Under the pieces are notes generated by a model that was not told the origin of the DNA, made no database searches, and saw only the letters and a list, made by a program, of their open reading frames with translations. This document shows positions 52,439 through 61,072 of a stretch of 64,000 bases of DNA, one piece after another (positions within the stretch are counted from its first letter, which is position 1; each line of letters opens with the position of its first letter). Source of the DNA: Rugosimonospora africana (lineage in GTDB: Bacteria; Actinomycetota; Actinomycetes; Mycobacteriales; Micromonosporaceae). The position numbers were made by a program, and so were the translations under genes. Location: contig NZ_BONZ01000030.1 in the NCBI RefSeq assembly GCF_016862975.1, positions 1 to 64,000 on the forward strand, given 5' to 3'.

Positions 52439-54904
52439 ATGTCTCGAACAGCCATGTCTCGAACAGCATCGCCGCGGCGCGGAGCGGCAGCCTTGTCGCT
52501 CATGCTCGCGGGCCTGGCCACGACTCTCGTCTCCGCGCCGGCACAGGCCGCGCCGGCACAGGCGGTACCGCCGCACGCCGCATCGGCAAACGCCGCGCCG
52601 GCGTCGACGCTCGTCGTGAGCACCGATCGGGTACTGCGCCCGGTCACGCACGTCGCCTCCGGCGGCCTCTACGGGCTGGCCACCGACACCGTGCCGTCCG
52701 ACGATCTGGTCGAGGCCATCAAGCCGAACACGTTCGTCCAGATGGCACCCGGCGGCAAGCAGTTGCCCAACGGCGAACCCACGCCCGCCGGCGACGCGCT
52801 CGTGGTCGCTCCCGAGGCGGCGAGGGCCGGCGCCAAGGTCGTGGTCCGCATGCCCGACTGGTACCCGAACTTCCCGTACCGCTGGGTGAGCTGGGACGAC
52901 TGGCTCAACGCGGTCGACACGCAGGTCAAGGCGGTCCAGGCGTCCCATGCCACCAACATCGCCGCGTACGAGCTGTGGAACGAACCCGACTGGACCTGGA
53001 ACACCGCCGCGGCGGGCAGCTTCAACGACGGGTGGACGCGCACGTTCCGGGAGGTCCGCTCGCTGGACCCGACGATGCCGATCCAGGGCCCGAGCTACTC
53101 CGACAACATCGGCGGCATGCAGAGCTTCCTGCAGAACGCGGTGGCGACCGGCACCGTCCCGGACATCATCAGCTGGCACGAACTGGAGAGCTCCGGGAAG
53201 ATCGCCGGTGACGTCGCCACGGTACGCAACCTGGAGGCGAGCCTCGGTATCGCCCCACGGCCGATCAGCATCGAGGAGTACGCGACCACGGCCGAGGTCG
53301 GTGTCCCGGGTTCCCTGGTCGGGTACATCTCCAAGTTCGAGCGGTACGGGATCCACGACGCCGAACTCGCGTTCTGGAACCACTACGGGACTCTCGGCGA
53401 CACCCTCACCGACACGGGTGCACAGCCGAACGGCGCGTACTGGCTCTACCGCTGGTACGGCGACATGAGCGGGAACATGGTCGTCACCACCCCGCCGGCA
53501 CCGACCGGTCTCGACGGCGCCGCAGCGGTGACCGGAAACAAGAAGCAGGTCAGTGCCATCTTCGGCGGCGGCAGCGGTTCAACGGCTGTGCGGGTCGACG
53601 GGCTGGACAAGCTCGCCCTCGGCGGGACGGTGCACGCCAAGCTCGAGTACACCCAGTCGTTCGGCCGCACCAATCCCGTTGCCGCGCCGATCACCATCTC
53701 CGACACCATCTACCGGGTCAAGAACGGCTCGATCACGGTGCCGGTCGCGATGAGCCCCGCGAACGGCTACCACCTGGTGATCACCAGCGGCGGCACGGCG
53801 ACCGACCTGGAGAACACGTACCAGATCACCAACCTCAACAGCGGGCTCGCCCTCGACGCCCAGCCGAGGGGAATGCTGGTCGATCAGGCCGCGGTCTCGG
53901 GTCGTACGAGTCAGCGATGGAGGCTCGTGTCCGCCGGCTCCGGCCTGTACCAGGTTGTCAACGGGGCGAACGGCCTCGTACTCGGGCTGAAGGACGCTTC
54001 GACCGGCAACGGTGCCCCGGCGGTCGTGGAGAGAGCCACCGGCGCCAACGACCAACTCTGGCAGGTCGTACCCGACGGCAAGGGCCACGACAAGCTCGTG
54101 AGCTACGACAGCGGTCAGGTGCTGGCTGTCGACGGCGCGAGCAAGGACGCCGGCGCCCGGATCGTCCAGTGGGACGACGGCAGCGTCACGTCCGACACCG
54201 CCGTCGTCTGGAGCACCGGCAGGATCGGCAACGCGCTCGAGCTGTCCGGCGACAACGAGTACGTGACCGTTCCGCAGGGCGCGGTGAGCGGACTGACCGG
54301 CGACTTCACGGTCTCGGCGTGGGTCGACCCGACGAAAGACACCACCTGGCAGCGATTGTTCGACTTCGGTACCGGCACGTCGAACTACATGTTCCTGACG
54401 CTCAACAAGGGCACCGGGCTGAGATTCGCGATCACCACCAACGGGGGCGGTGCGGAGCAGCAGATCAGCTCCACCACCTCGCTGCCGCTCAACACCTGGT
54501 CGCTCGTGACGGTGACCGTCTCGGGCACCACCGGCACGCTCTACGTCAACGGTCAGGTCGTGGGTACCAACCCGAATGTCACGCTGCACCCGTCCGACCT
54601 GGGCAACACCAACCAGAACTGGATCGGGCGGTCGCAGTACCCGGGCGACCCGTACCTGGCCGCCGCCGTCGACGACTTCACCGTGTACGGCCGCGCGCTG
54701 ACCGCGGCCGACGTGGCCGCCCTCGCCTCCGGGCAGGTGGGCGCGGGCGACGTGCTGCATTACCCGTTCGACGAGGCGACCGGAGCGACCGCCGCGGATT
54801 CCTCGGGTAACGGGCGTGACGCGACCATCGTCACCACTCCGCGGGCCGCTACCAGTGACGCCAGCACCCCAGACCACTTCTGGACCCTGACGCCGCGACG
54901 CTGA
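52439..54904 (+). CDS. Secreted clan-A glycosidase with ricin-B and LamG domains
   Basis: The 821-residue exported protein starts at the ATG at 52439 (AAAGGAG 8 bp upstream) with a signal peptide to about residue 38. The GH39-like TIM barrel (about 60-370) has acid/base Glu182 in ELWNEPD and nucleophile candidate Glu280 in ISIEEY. Ricin-type beta-trefoil repeats follow (about 460-590), then a LamG-like jellyroll (about 595-800). It is the last gene of the GH127/ABC operon and would liberate fragments for the importer. Confidence 0.8.
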   Translation: MSRTAMSRTASPRRGAAALSLMLAGLATTLVSAPAQAAPAQAVPPHAASANAAPASTLVVSTDRVLRPVTHVASGGLYGLATDTVPSDDLVEAIKPNTFVQMAPGGKQLPNGEPTPAGDALVVAPEAARAGAKVVVRMPDWYPNFPYRWVSWDDWLNAVDTQVKAVQASHATNIAAYELWNEPDWTWNTAAAGSFNDGWTRTFREVRSLDPTMPIQGPSYSDNIGGMQSFLQNAVATGTVPDIISWHELESSGKIAGDVATVRNLEASLGIAPRPISIEEYATTAEVGVPGSLVGYISKFERYGIHDAELAFWNHYGTLGDTLTDTGAQPNGAYWLYRWYGDMSGNMVVTTPPAPTGLDGAAAVTGNKKQVSAIFGGGSGSTAVRVDGLDKLALGGTVHAKLEYTQSFGRTNPVAAPITISDTIYRVKNGSITVPVAMSPANGYHLVITSGGTATDLENTYQITNLNSGLALDAQPRGMLVDQAAVSGRTSQRWRLVSAGSGLYQVVNGANGLVLGLKDASTGNGAPAVVERATGANDQLWQVVPDGKGHDKLVSYDSGQVLAVDGASKDAGARIVQWDDGSVTSDTAVVWSTGRIGNALELSGDNEYVTVPQGAVSGLTGDFTVSAWVDPTKDTTWQRLFDFGTGTSNYMFLTLNKGTGLRFAITTNGGGAEQQISSTTSLPLNTWSLVTVTVSGTTGTLYVNGQVVGTNPNVTLHPSDLGNTNQNWIGRSQYPGDPYLAAAVDDFTVYGRALTAADVAALASGQVGAGDVLHYPFDEATGATAADSSGNGRDATIVTTPRAATSDASTPDHFWTLTPRR

Positions 54905-54914
54905 CTCCGCACGG

Positions 54915-54944
54915 TTCGTCCCGTCCGGGCCGGGGCGGGACGAA
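54915..54944. terminator. Terminator hairpin after GH127/ABC operon
   Basis: Perfect 9-bp stem TTCGTCCCG / CGGGACGAA around a 12-nt loop, 10 bp after the stop at 54904. Confidence 0.8.
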
Positions 54945-55022
54945 TCGGCGGCGATGCCCGCTTCGGTCACCTGACTGTTCCGCGGTTCCTGGGCCCGGTG
55001 GACACGAGGCGCCGTCCGCTGA

Positions 55023-57818
55023 ATGCTCGACTCTGTGAACGTGAACATGACCATCGGGCAGCGTCTCCTCGGGCGCGACGACGAGCTGCGATCCCTGTTC
55101 GGGCACCTGGACCTGGTCGGCGCCCGGGGGCGCGCGATCTGGCTGGTCGGAGAGCCTGGAGTGGGCAAGAGCGCGCTGCTGGTGGGGGTTGCGGAGTATG
55201 CGCGGTCTGTCGGGTTCACCGTGCTCACCGCCCGAGGCAGCCAGTCCGAGACGCACCTGCCCTTCGCCGGCCTCCACCAGGTGCTGCGGCCGTTGTTGCC
55301 TCGTGCCGACCGGTTGCCGGCCGTGCAGCGCGACGCCCTGCTCGCCTGCTTCGCCATGAGCGACTCGGCCGACGTCAACCCGTTCTTCACCTTCTTGGCG
55401 GTCTTGGAGCTGATCGTCGACTCGGCGGGTCTGAAGCCCGTCCTGGTGTGTCTCGACGACGTTCACTGGATGGACCAGCCGTCGATCGACGCGCTGGCCT
55501 TCGTCACCCGCCGGATCGCCGGTGAGCGGGTGATCGTGCTGTGTACGTCCCGAACCGGGACTCTGCCGTTCGCCGACGCCCACACGATTGAGCGGATGGA
55601 GTTGGACGGCATCGATGAGGCCGCGTCGGCCGCGTTGCTGGACTCGCGGGCGCCGCACCTGCCCTCGCCGATGCGCGATCGGGTACTGCGGGAGGCCCGG
55701 GGCAACCCGCTCGCCCTGCTCGAGTTCGGCGCGGCGCTGGAGTCGGGGCGGTACGCGTGGACCGAGTTGGACGAGGACCTGCCCATGACCACGCGCCTGG
55801 AACAGGCGTTCGCGGCACGTGCCGAACACCTCGACCCGGCCGCACGCGCGGTCCTGACCATTGCCGCGATCGACGACGGCGACGACCTCAACGATGTCCT
55901 CTCGGCCGCGGAGGTCCTCCACGGATCGCCCCTCGACCGGGTCGCGGCGCAACCGGCGTTCGAGCACGGGCTCCTGAGCCTGGTCGGCGAGCGGTACCGA
56001 ATCGCTCACCCGCTGGTCGGTTCGGCCCTCCGGCAGGCCATGCCGCTGGCCACGCGCCAGCGGGCGCACGCGGCGCTCGCGCGTGTCCTGGCCGCCCATC
56101 CCGACCGCGCGGTGTGGCACCGGGCCTCCTCGGTGTCGGGACGGGACGAGCAGATCGCGGCGGAGCTGGAACAGGCGGCCGACAACGCCCAACGCCGCGG
56201 TGCGGTCGCCTCCGCCGCCGCGTGGCTGGAGCGGGCGGCCGCGCTGAGTCCGGACCCGCAGTCGCAGGCCGCCCGGCTGCTCAGCGCCGCGGAACTCGGC
56301 TACCAGTTGGGTCGGTTCGGCCAGGTCGAGCAGATCAAGGCGCAGGTCACCGGGATGCCACTCCGGGCCCGGGACCGGTCCAGGCTGGCGTGGCTGGAGG
56401 GGGTCTTCCACGACGGCTCGACGGGTGAGCCCGCCGAAGTACGTCACCTGGTCGACCTGGCACGGCACGCCGCGAGCACCCAGGACTTCGACCTTTCCAT
56501 GCAGCTGCTGGTCGGCGCGGCCCGAAGGGTGTGGTGGCGCGACCCCGGTGAGGCGGTGAGGCACGAGATCGTGGTGGCCGCCCAGCAGGTGGCTCTGCCG
56601 GCCAGCGATCCGCGGCTGCTGGCCATCTACGCACTGTCCGAGTCGCACGAGCAGGGGCCGGTCGTCATCGAGCAGCTCGCGCGGTGGCCCGCGGACGCGG
56701 ATGGGCGGCCGGACCTGGCGGGACTGTTGGGCATCGCGGCGTTCTGCACCGGCGACTTCCGCCACGCCGTCGCCTTCCTGTCCACGCCCGTCCAGGAGCT
56801 CCGCGCACAGGGCCGGATGAGCCTGCTTGCCGAGGCGCTGGCGATCCGGGCGTGGGCCGAGATCTACCTGGGGGTCTTCGACGTGGCGAGCTCGGCCGAC
56901 GAGGCCATGCGGCTCGCCGACGAGACGGGGCAGTCCCTGTGGGCCGCCACCGCACGCATCGCCGTGGCCCTGATCGACGCGGTGCGCGGGGGCTGGGACA
57001 CACGCCACGACCTGCTCTCGGAGGCCGAACGTGTGGCGCTGCGGACCCCGAACGCCGCGTCGTCTCTGCTCGCCGGCGTACAGCTCGCCCGTGGCATCGC
57101 CGAGTTGGGGGCGAACCGTCACGAGCTGGCGTACGGGGAGCTCCGACGCGTGTTCCTACCCGCCGATCCAGCCTTCCAACGGATGCAGCAGCTGTGGACC
57201 CTCGGCTACCTGGCCGACGCCGCCGTCCGCACCGGGCGCCGCGGGGAGGCGAGGACCATGTTGACCTCGATGGAACAGATCGCGGGTGCTTCCCCCTCGA
57301 CGGGGTCGATCATTGCTCTGGAGTACTCCAGAGCGGTGTTGGCAGACCGCGCGTCGGCCGAGTCGCTCTTCCAGGCCGCCATGGACGGCGCGAGCCGCCA
57401 GCTGCCCTGGCATCGAGCCCGTGCCGAACTGGCGTACGGCTCGTGGTTGCGCCGGCAACGACGCGTCGTGGAGTCCCGCGAGCCGCTGCGGGCGGCCAGG
57501 GCCACTTTCGACTCCGTCGGCGCCCGCACCTGGGCGCAGCGGGCTGACCAGGAACTCCGTGCCACGGGCGAACGCGGGTGGCAGCCGACCTCGAATCCGC
57601 GTGAGCTGCTCTCGCCGCAGGAGACCCAGATCGCCGAGCTGGCCGCACAGGGGTTGTCCAACCGCGAGATAGGCCAGCGCCTGTTCCTGTCACACCGGAC
57701 GGTCAGTTCACACCTGTACCGGATCTTCCCGAAGCTCGGAGTCGCCTCCCGGGGTCAGCTGGCCGACGCGCTGACCGACCATGGCTATCAGGTCTCGCCG
57801 GCATCTTCAGTCATCTGA
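55023..57818 (+). CDS. Large LuxR-family (LAL/STAND) transcriptional regulator
   Basis: The 931-residue regulator has a Walker A GEPGVGKS (43-50), Walker B near VLVCLDD (about 140-147), a long TPR-like helical middle, and a C-terminal LuxR HTH (about 865-925). The family senses ligands or proteins and binds DNA upon ATP binding; targets are unknown. The start may instead be GTG/ATG at 55038/55047. The following hydrolase/SDR pair could be a target. Confidence 0.86.
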   Translation: MLDSVNVNMTIGQRLLGRDDELRSLFGHLDLVGARGRAIWLVGEPGVGKSALLVGVAEYARSVGFTVLTARGSQSETHLPFAGLHQVLRPLLPRADRLPAVQRDALLACFAMSDSADVNPFFTFLAVLELIVDSAGLKPVLVCLDDVHWMDQPSIDALAFVTRRIAGERVIVLCTSRTGTLPFADAHTIERMELDGIDEAASAALLDSRAPHLPSPMRDRVLREARGNPLALLEFGAALESGRYAWTELDEDLPMTTRLEQAFAARAEHLDPAARAVLTIAAIDDGDDLNDVLSAAEVLHGSPLDRVAAQPAFEHGLLSLVGERYRIAHPLVGSALRQAMPLATRQRAHAALARVLAAHPDRAVWHRASSVSGRDEQIAAELEQAADNAQRRGAVASAAAWLERAAALSPDPQSQAARLLSAAELGYQLGRFGQVEQIKAQVTGMPLRARDRSRLAWLEGVFHDGSTGEPAEVRHLVDLARHAASTQDFDLSMQLLVGAARRVWWRDPGEAVRHEIVVAAQQVALPASDPRLLAIYALSESHEQGPVVIEQLARWPADADGRPDLAGLLGIAAFCTGDFRHAVAFLSTPVQELRAQGRMSLLAEALAIRAWAEIYLGVFDVASSADEAMRLADETGQSLWAATARIAVALIDAVRGGWDTRHDLLSEAERVALRTPNAASSLLAGVQLARGIAELGANRHELAYGELRRVFLPADPAFQRMQQLWTLGYLADAAVRTGRRGEARTMLTSMEQIAGASPSTGSIIALEYSRAVLADRASAESLFQAAMDGASRQLPWHRARAELAYGSWLRRQRRVVESREPLRAARATFDSVGARTWAQRADQELRATGERGWQPTSNPRELLSPQETQIAELAAQGLSNREIGQRLFLSHRTVSSHLYRIFPKLGVASRGQLADALTDHGYQVSPASSVI

Positions 57819-57961
57819 CGCTAGACACCGCCCCCGGGCACCGGACGCCTGGGCACCTCGTGCAGGGCCACGACTGAAGTCCGGCGGCCCCGCGTCGTCC
57901 TACTGTGCTTGCGACCGCTGTGGTGCGTCAGGCGCACAGCTCGTGATGAGTGGAGACAACC

Positions 57962-58753
57962 GTGGGAACGCCCGTGCTCTTCGTCCATGGCCTCTGGCTG
58001 CACGCCTCGTCCTGGGATCCGTGGGTGCGGCTGTTCCGGGACGCCGGCTACGAACCGCAGGCTCCGGGCTGGCCCGGCGACAGCGACACGGTCGAGGCGT
58101 CGCGCGCGAACCCGGACGCGATCGGTGACCACGGCATCGACGACGTCGTCGCGCACTATGCCGGCATCATCGAGCGGCTGCCGTCGGCGCCGATCTTGAT
58201 CGGGCACTCGTTCGGCGGGATGATCGCGCAGAAGCTGCTGGGCCAGGACCGGGCGCTGGCCGCCATCGCGATCGACGCCGCGCAGATCAAGGGTGTGCTC
58301 CCAGTGCCGCTGTCGGCGCTCAAGGCGACGCTGCCGGTGTTCAAGAACCCTGCCAACAGGCACCGAGCCGTCTCGCTGACCCCGGAGCAGTTCCGGTTCG
58401 CCTTCGCGAATGCCGTTTCCGAGGAAGAATCGGACCAGCTTTTCGAACGCTGGACGATCCCGGCGCCGGGGCGGCCGCTCTTCGAAGCAGCCGCCGCGAA
58501 CTTCAACCCGCACTCCCCGGCCAAGGTCGCCACCGACAACCAGACCCGCGGGCCCCTGCTGCTCATCGCCAGCGGCAAGGACAACACGGTCCCGGAGTCC
58601 GTCACCCGCGCGACGCTCAAGCAGTACCGCCACTCCGAGGCCGTCACCGACATCGTGACTTTCGCTGACCGATCGCACTCGCTGACCGTCGACTCGGGGT
58701 GGCGCGAGGTGGCGGAGGCTTGCCTGACCTGGCTGAAGGAACAGTCACTGTGA
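57962..58753 (+). CDS. Alpha/beta-hydrolase
   Basis: The 263-residue cytosolic hydrolase has HGLWLH near residue 9, nucleophile Ser83 in GHSFGG, Asp in SGKDNTVP and catalytic His in DRSHSLT. I chose the GTG at 57962, with GGAGA about 6 bp upstream; a GTG at 57950 lacks one. It overlaps the SDR start by GTGA, so the pair act together, perhaps on an ester and its alcohol. Confidence 0.85.
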   Translation: MGTPVLFVHGLWLHASSWDPWVRLFRDAGYEPQAPGWPGDSDTVEASRANPDAIGDHGIDDVVAHYAGIIERLPSAPILIGHSFGGMIAQKLLGQDRALAAIAIDAAQIKGVLPVPLSALKATLPVFKNPANRHRAVSLTPEQFRFAFANAVSEEESDQLFERWTIPAPGRPLFEAAAANFNPHSPAKVATDNQTRGPLLLIASGKDNTVPESVTRATLKQYRHSEAVTDIVTFADRSHSLTVDSGWREVAEACLTWLKEQSL

Positions 58754-59538
58754 ACCTGGGCCTTGCCGGCAGGACCGCCGTGGTGACGGGCGCCAGCAAG
58801 GGCATCGGACTCGCGGTGGCCCAAGCACTGCTCCACGAGGGCGTCCGGGTCGCCGCGGGCGCCCGCAACGGCTCGCCCGAGCTGAGGGCACTCTCCGATC
58901 AGGGTGAGGTGGCCATCGTTCTCGACGACCTCACGACGGCGGCCGGATGCCAATCGCTGGTCGACGAGGCCGTGGCCCGTTTCGGCGGCATCGACCTGCT
59001 CATCAGCAACGTCGGTGGAGTCCATCCCCGCACCGAAGGCTTTCTCGGGGTCACCGACGCGGACTGGCGATGGGCGCTGGAGGTGAACCTCATGTCTGCC
59101 GTCCGCGCCACGCGGGCGGCGATCCCGCACCTGGTCCGGTCCGCCCCCTCGGCGATCGTCGCCATCTGCTCGGTGAACGCTTCGCTGCCGGATCCCGGCG
59201 TCATCGACTACAGCGCCGCCAAGGCGGCGCTGCGAAGCTTCTGCAAGTCGCTGTCCAAGGAGTTGGGTCCGTCAAGGGTCCGGGTCAACACGGTCAGCCC
59301 AGGGCCCGTGGAGACGTCTCTGTGGCTGGGGCCCGGCGGTGTGGCCGACACCGTGGGACGGGCACGAGGTCTCGACCCTGTGGCCGTGAGGGAGGCCGCA
59401 GTCGCCGGCACTCCGACGGGGCGTTTCACCCGTGCGGACGAAGTCGCCCAGGTCGTGCTGCTCCTTGCCTCCGAGACCGCCGGCAACGTCACCGGAGCCG
59501 ACGTGCTCATCGACGGCGGCATGGTCAGCACCCTTTAG
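58750..59538 (+). CDS. SDR-family oxidoreductase
   Basis: The 262-residue short-chain dehydrogenase has TGASKGIG at 13-20 and catalytic Ser141, Tyr154 and Lys158. The usual NNAG appears as SNVGG (86-90). It is coupled by GTGA to the alpha/beta-hydrolase. The substrate is unknown. Confidence 0.88.
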   Translation: MNLGLAGRTAVVTGASKGIGLAVAQALLHEGVRVAAGARNGSPELRALSDQGEVAIVLDDLTTAAGCQSLVDEAVARFGGIDLLISNVGGVHPRTEGFLGVTDADWRWALEVNLMSAVRATRAAIPHLVRSAPSAIVAICSVNASLPDPGVIDYSAAKAALRSFCKSLSKELGPSRVRVNTVSPGPVETSLWLGPGGVADTVGRARGLDPVAVREAAVAGTPTGRFTRADEVAQVVLLLASETAGNVTGADVLIDGGMVSTL

Positions 59539-59611
59539 CGTGCCTCGGCGGCCGGCCCCGCCGGCCGCCCGCCGCACTCGGCGGCCGGCAGGGCCGGCCG
59601 CCGAGTGCGGC
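59528..59611. terminator. Strong bidirectional terminator region
   Basis: A perfect 19-bp inverted repeat (59571-59589 / 59593-59611) with a 3-nt loop lies between convergent SDR and HxlR genes; another 9-bp stem GGCGGCCGG / CCGGCCGCC begins at 59528, overlapping the SDR stop codon region. Confidence 0.85.
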
Positions 59612-59673
59612 GGGGGACATCGGACCGGGCGGCCCGTGTCTGTCCAGTGTGGACGACGGAGCGGTCGCCCGGG

Positions 59674-60090
59674 TTACCGCGTCGGTCTGGTGTCGTAGTC
59701 GCGCCGGGCCCGGTCGACCTTGTCGAGGTTGGTGGTGGCCCACTGGGAGAGGCTGGCGAACAGCGGGGCGAGGCTGCGACCGAGGTCGCTGATCTCGTAT
59801 TCCACCCGGGGCGGAACCTCGGTGTGGTAGGTCCGCACGACCAGCCCGTCGCGTTCGAGTTGGCGCAGCCGCTGGGTCAGCACCTTCGGGGTGATCGAGG
59901 AGATCGACCGTTCCAGCTCGACGAACCGCTGCCGGCCGTATTCGTTGAGAGCCCAGAGGATCGGTGTCGTCCAACGGCTGAACACGATGTCGACCACGGG
60001 CGCGATCGGGCAAGCCTGCTCGGGGTCGATCGGCGCGGATCTCTTGGCCGGCGCGGGTGCCTTGGATGTGGGCGCCTCGGGTGTGGGCAT
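59674..60090 (-). CDS. HxlR-family transcriptional regulator
   Basis: The 138-residue winged-HTH regulator has the family N-terminal Cys in ACPIAPV (about residue 27) and a wHTH (about 37-115, TPKVLTQRLRQLERDGLV). HxlR regulators often respond to reactive electrophiles or quinones. It is divergent from an NmrA-type reductase gene, its likely target. The N-terminal 20 residues are Ala/Pro-rich. Confidence 0.87.
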   Translation of the reverse strand: MPTPEAPTSKAPAPAKRSAPIDPEQACPIAPVVDIVFSRWTTPILWALNEYGRQRFVELERSISSITPKVLTQRLRQLERDGLVVRTYHTEVPPRVEYEISDLGRSLAPLFASLSQWATTNLDKVDRARRDYDTRPTR

Positions 60091-60104
60091 GTGGTGTCCC
60101 TCGG

Positions 60105-60137
60105 GGTAGTCACTTTCCTCTAGGTACCTACTATACC
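60105..60137. promoter_or_regulatory. Putative HxlR operator
   Basis: GGTA (60123-60126) N7 TACC (60134-60137), with an outer TAGT (60107-60110) / ACTA (60130-60133) pair, in the divergent hxlR/NmrA-like gap. It resembles the TACT-N7-AGTA style of HxlR sites. Confidence 0.45.
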
Positions 60138-60209
60138 GGCGGTGCTAGCTTCGTCGAGTCGCCGCGGGCGGCGCGCTGGATCCCAGCGCTTTCTCGAAGG
60201 AGCTTGATG

Positions 60210-61028
60210 ATGATTATCGTTACGGGGGCGGCCGGGAACGTCGGTCGGCCGCTGATCGAGGCCCTCACCGAGGCCGGGCAGACGGTCACCGCCGTGGGGC
60301 GCCGACCGGTCGACGGGCGGCCGGCAGGCGTCGGGTACCGGGCCGCCGACCTGGCCGATCCGCAGACGCTGCGGCCGGTCCTCGACGGTGCCGACGCGCT
60401 GTTCCTGCTCGTGGCGGGGGACGACCCACACGGCATTCTGGATGCCGCCAAGGCTGGCGGGGTGCGCCGGGTGGTGCTGCTGTCGACGCAGGGCGCGGGT
60501 ACCCGGCCGGAGTCCTACCGCCACCCGCGTGCCTTCGAGGAGGCGGTCACCGGGTCGGACCTGGCGTGGACGGTACTGCGGCCGGGCGGGTTCGACTCCA
60601 ACGCGTACGCCTGGGCGCCGGGCGTACGGGAACAGCGCACGGTCGCCGCACCGTTCGGCGACGTCGGCCTGCCGGGCATCGATCCGGCAGACATCGCCGA
60701 GGTGGCGGCCGCGGTGCTGGTCGGGGACGGGCACGCGGGCCGGGTGTACGAGTTGACCGGGCCGGCCCTGATGTCGCCGCGGCAACGGGCCGAGGCGATC
60801 GGCGCCGCGCTGGGCGAGCCGGTCCGGTTCATCGAGCAGACCCGTGACGAGGCCCGCGCCCAGATGCTGCGGTTCATGCCCGAGCCGGTGGTCGAGGGCA
60901 CCCTGGCCATCCTCGGTGTACCGACCGCCGCGGAGCAGCGGATCAGCCCCGACGTCCAGCGGGTTCTCGGCCGCGCGCCGCGTACCTTCGCCGACTGGCT
61001 GGGCCGCCACCTCGCAGCCTTCCGGTGA
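60210..61028 (+). CDS. NmrA/SDR-type NAD(P)-binding reductase
   Basis: The 272-residue protein has a Rossmann TGAAGNVG motif at residues 5-12 and lacks the classical YxxxK pair, as in NmrA-like/atypical SDRs (quinone or redox-sensing). I chose ATG 60210 because AAGGAG lies 7 bp upstream; ATG 60207 is adjacent. It probably responds to the divergent HxlR regulator. Confidence 0.82.
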   Translation: MIIVTGAAGNVGRPLIEALTEAGQTVTAVGRRPVDGRPAGVGYRAADLADPQTLRPVLDGADALFLLVAGDDPHGILDAAKAGGVRRVVLLSTQGAGTRPESYRHPRAFEEAVTGSDLAWTVLRPGGFDSNAYAWAPGVREQRTVAAPFGDVGLPGIDPADIAEVAAAVLVGDGHAGRVYELTGPALMSPRQRAEAIGAALGEPVRFIEQTRDEARAQMLRFMPEPVVEGTLAILGVPTAAEQRISPDVQRVLGRAPRTFADWLGRHLAAFR

Positions 61029-61072
61029 GGCCGCCCGGTCGACCGGTGCGTGGCCGCCATCGGCGGTGACCC

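Noticed and set aside
61035-61046. 12-bp palindrome CCGGTCGACCGG as terminator
   Set aside because: No loop, so it cannot form a normal hairpin; likely a chance restriction-site-like palindrome.
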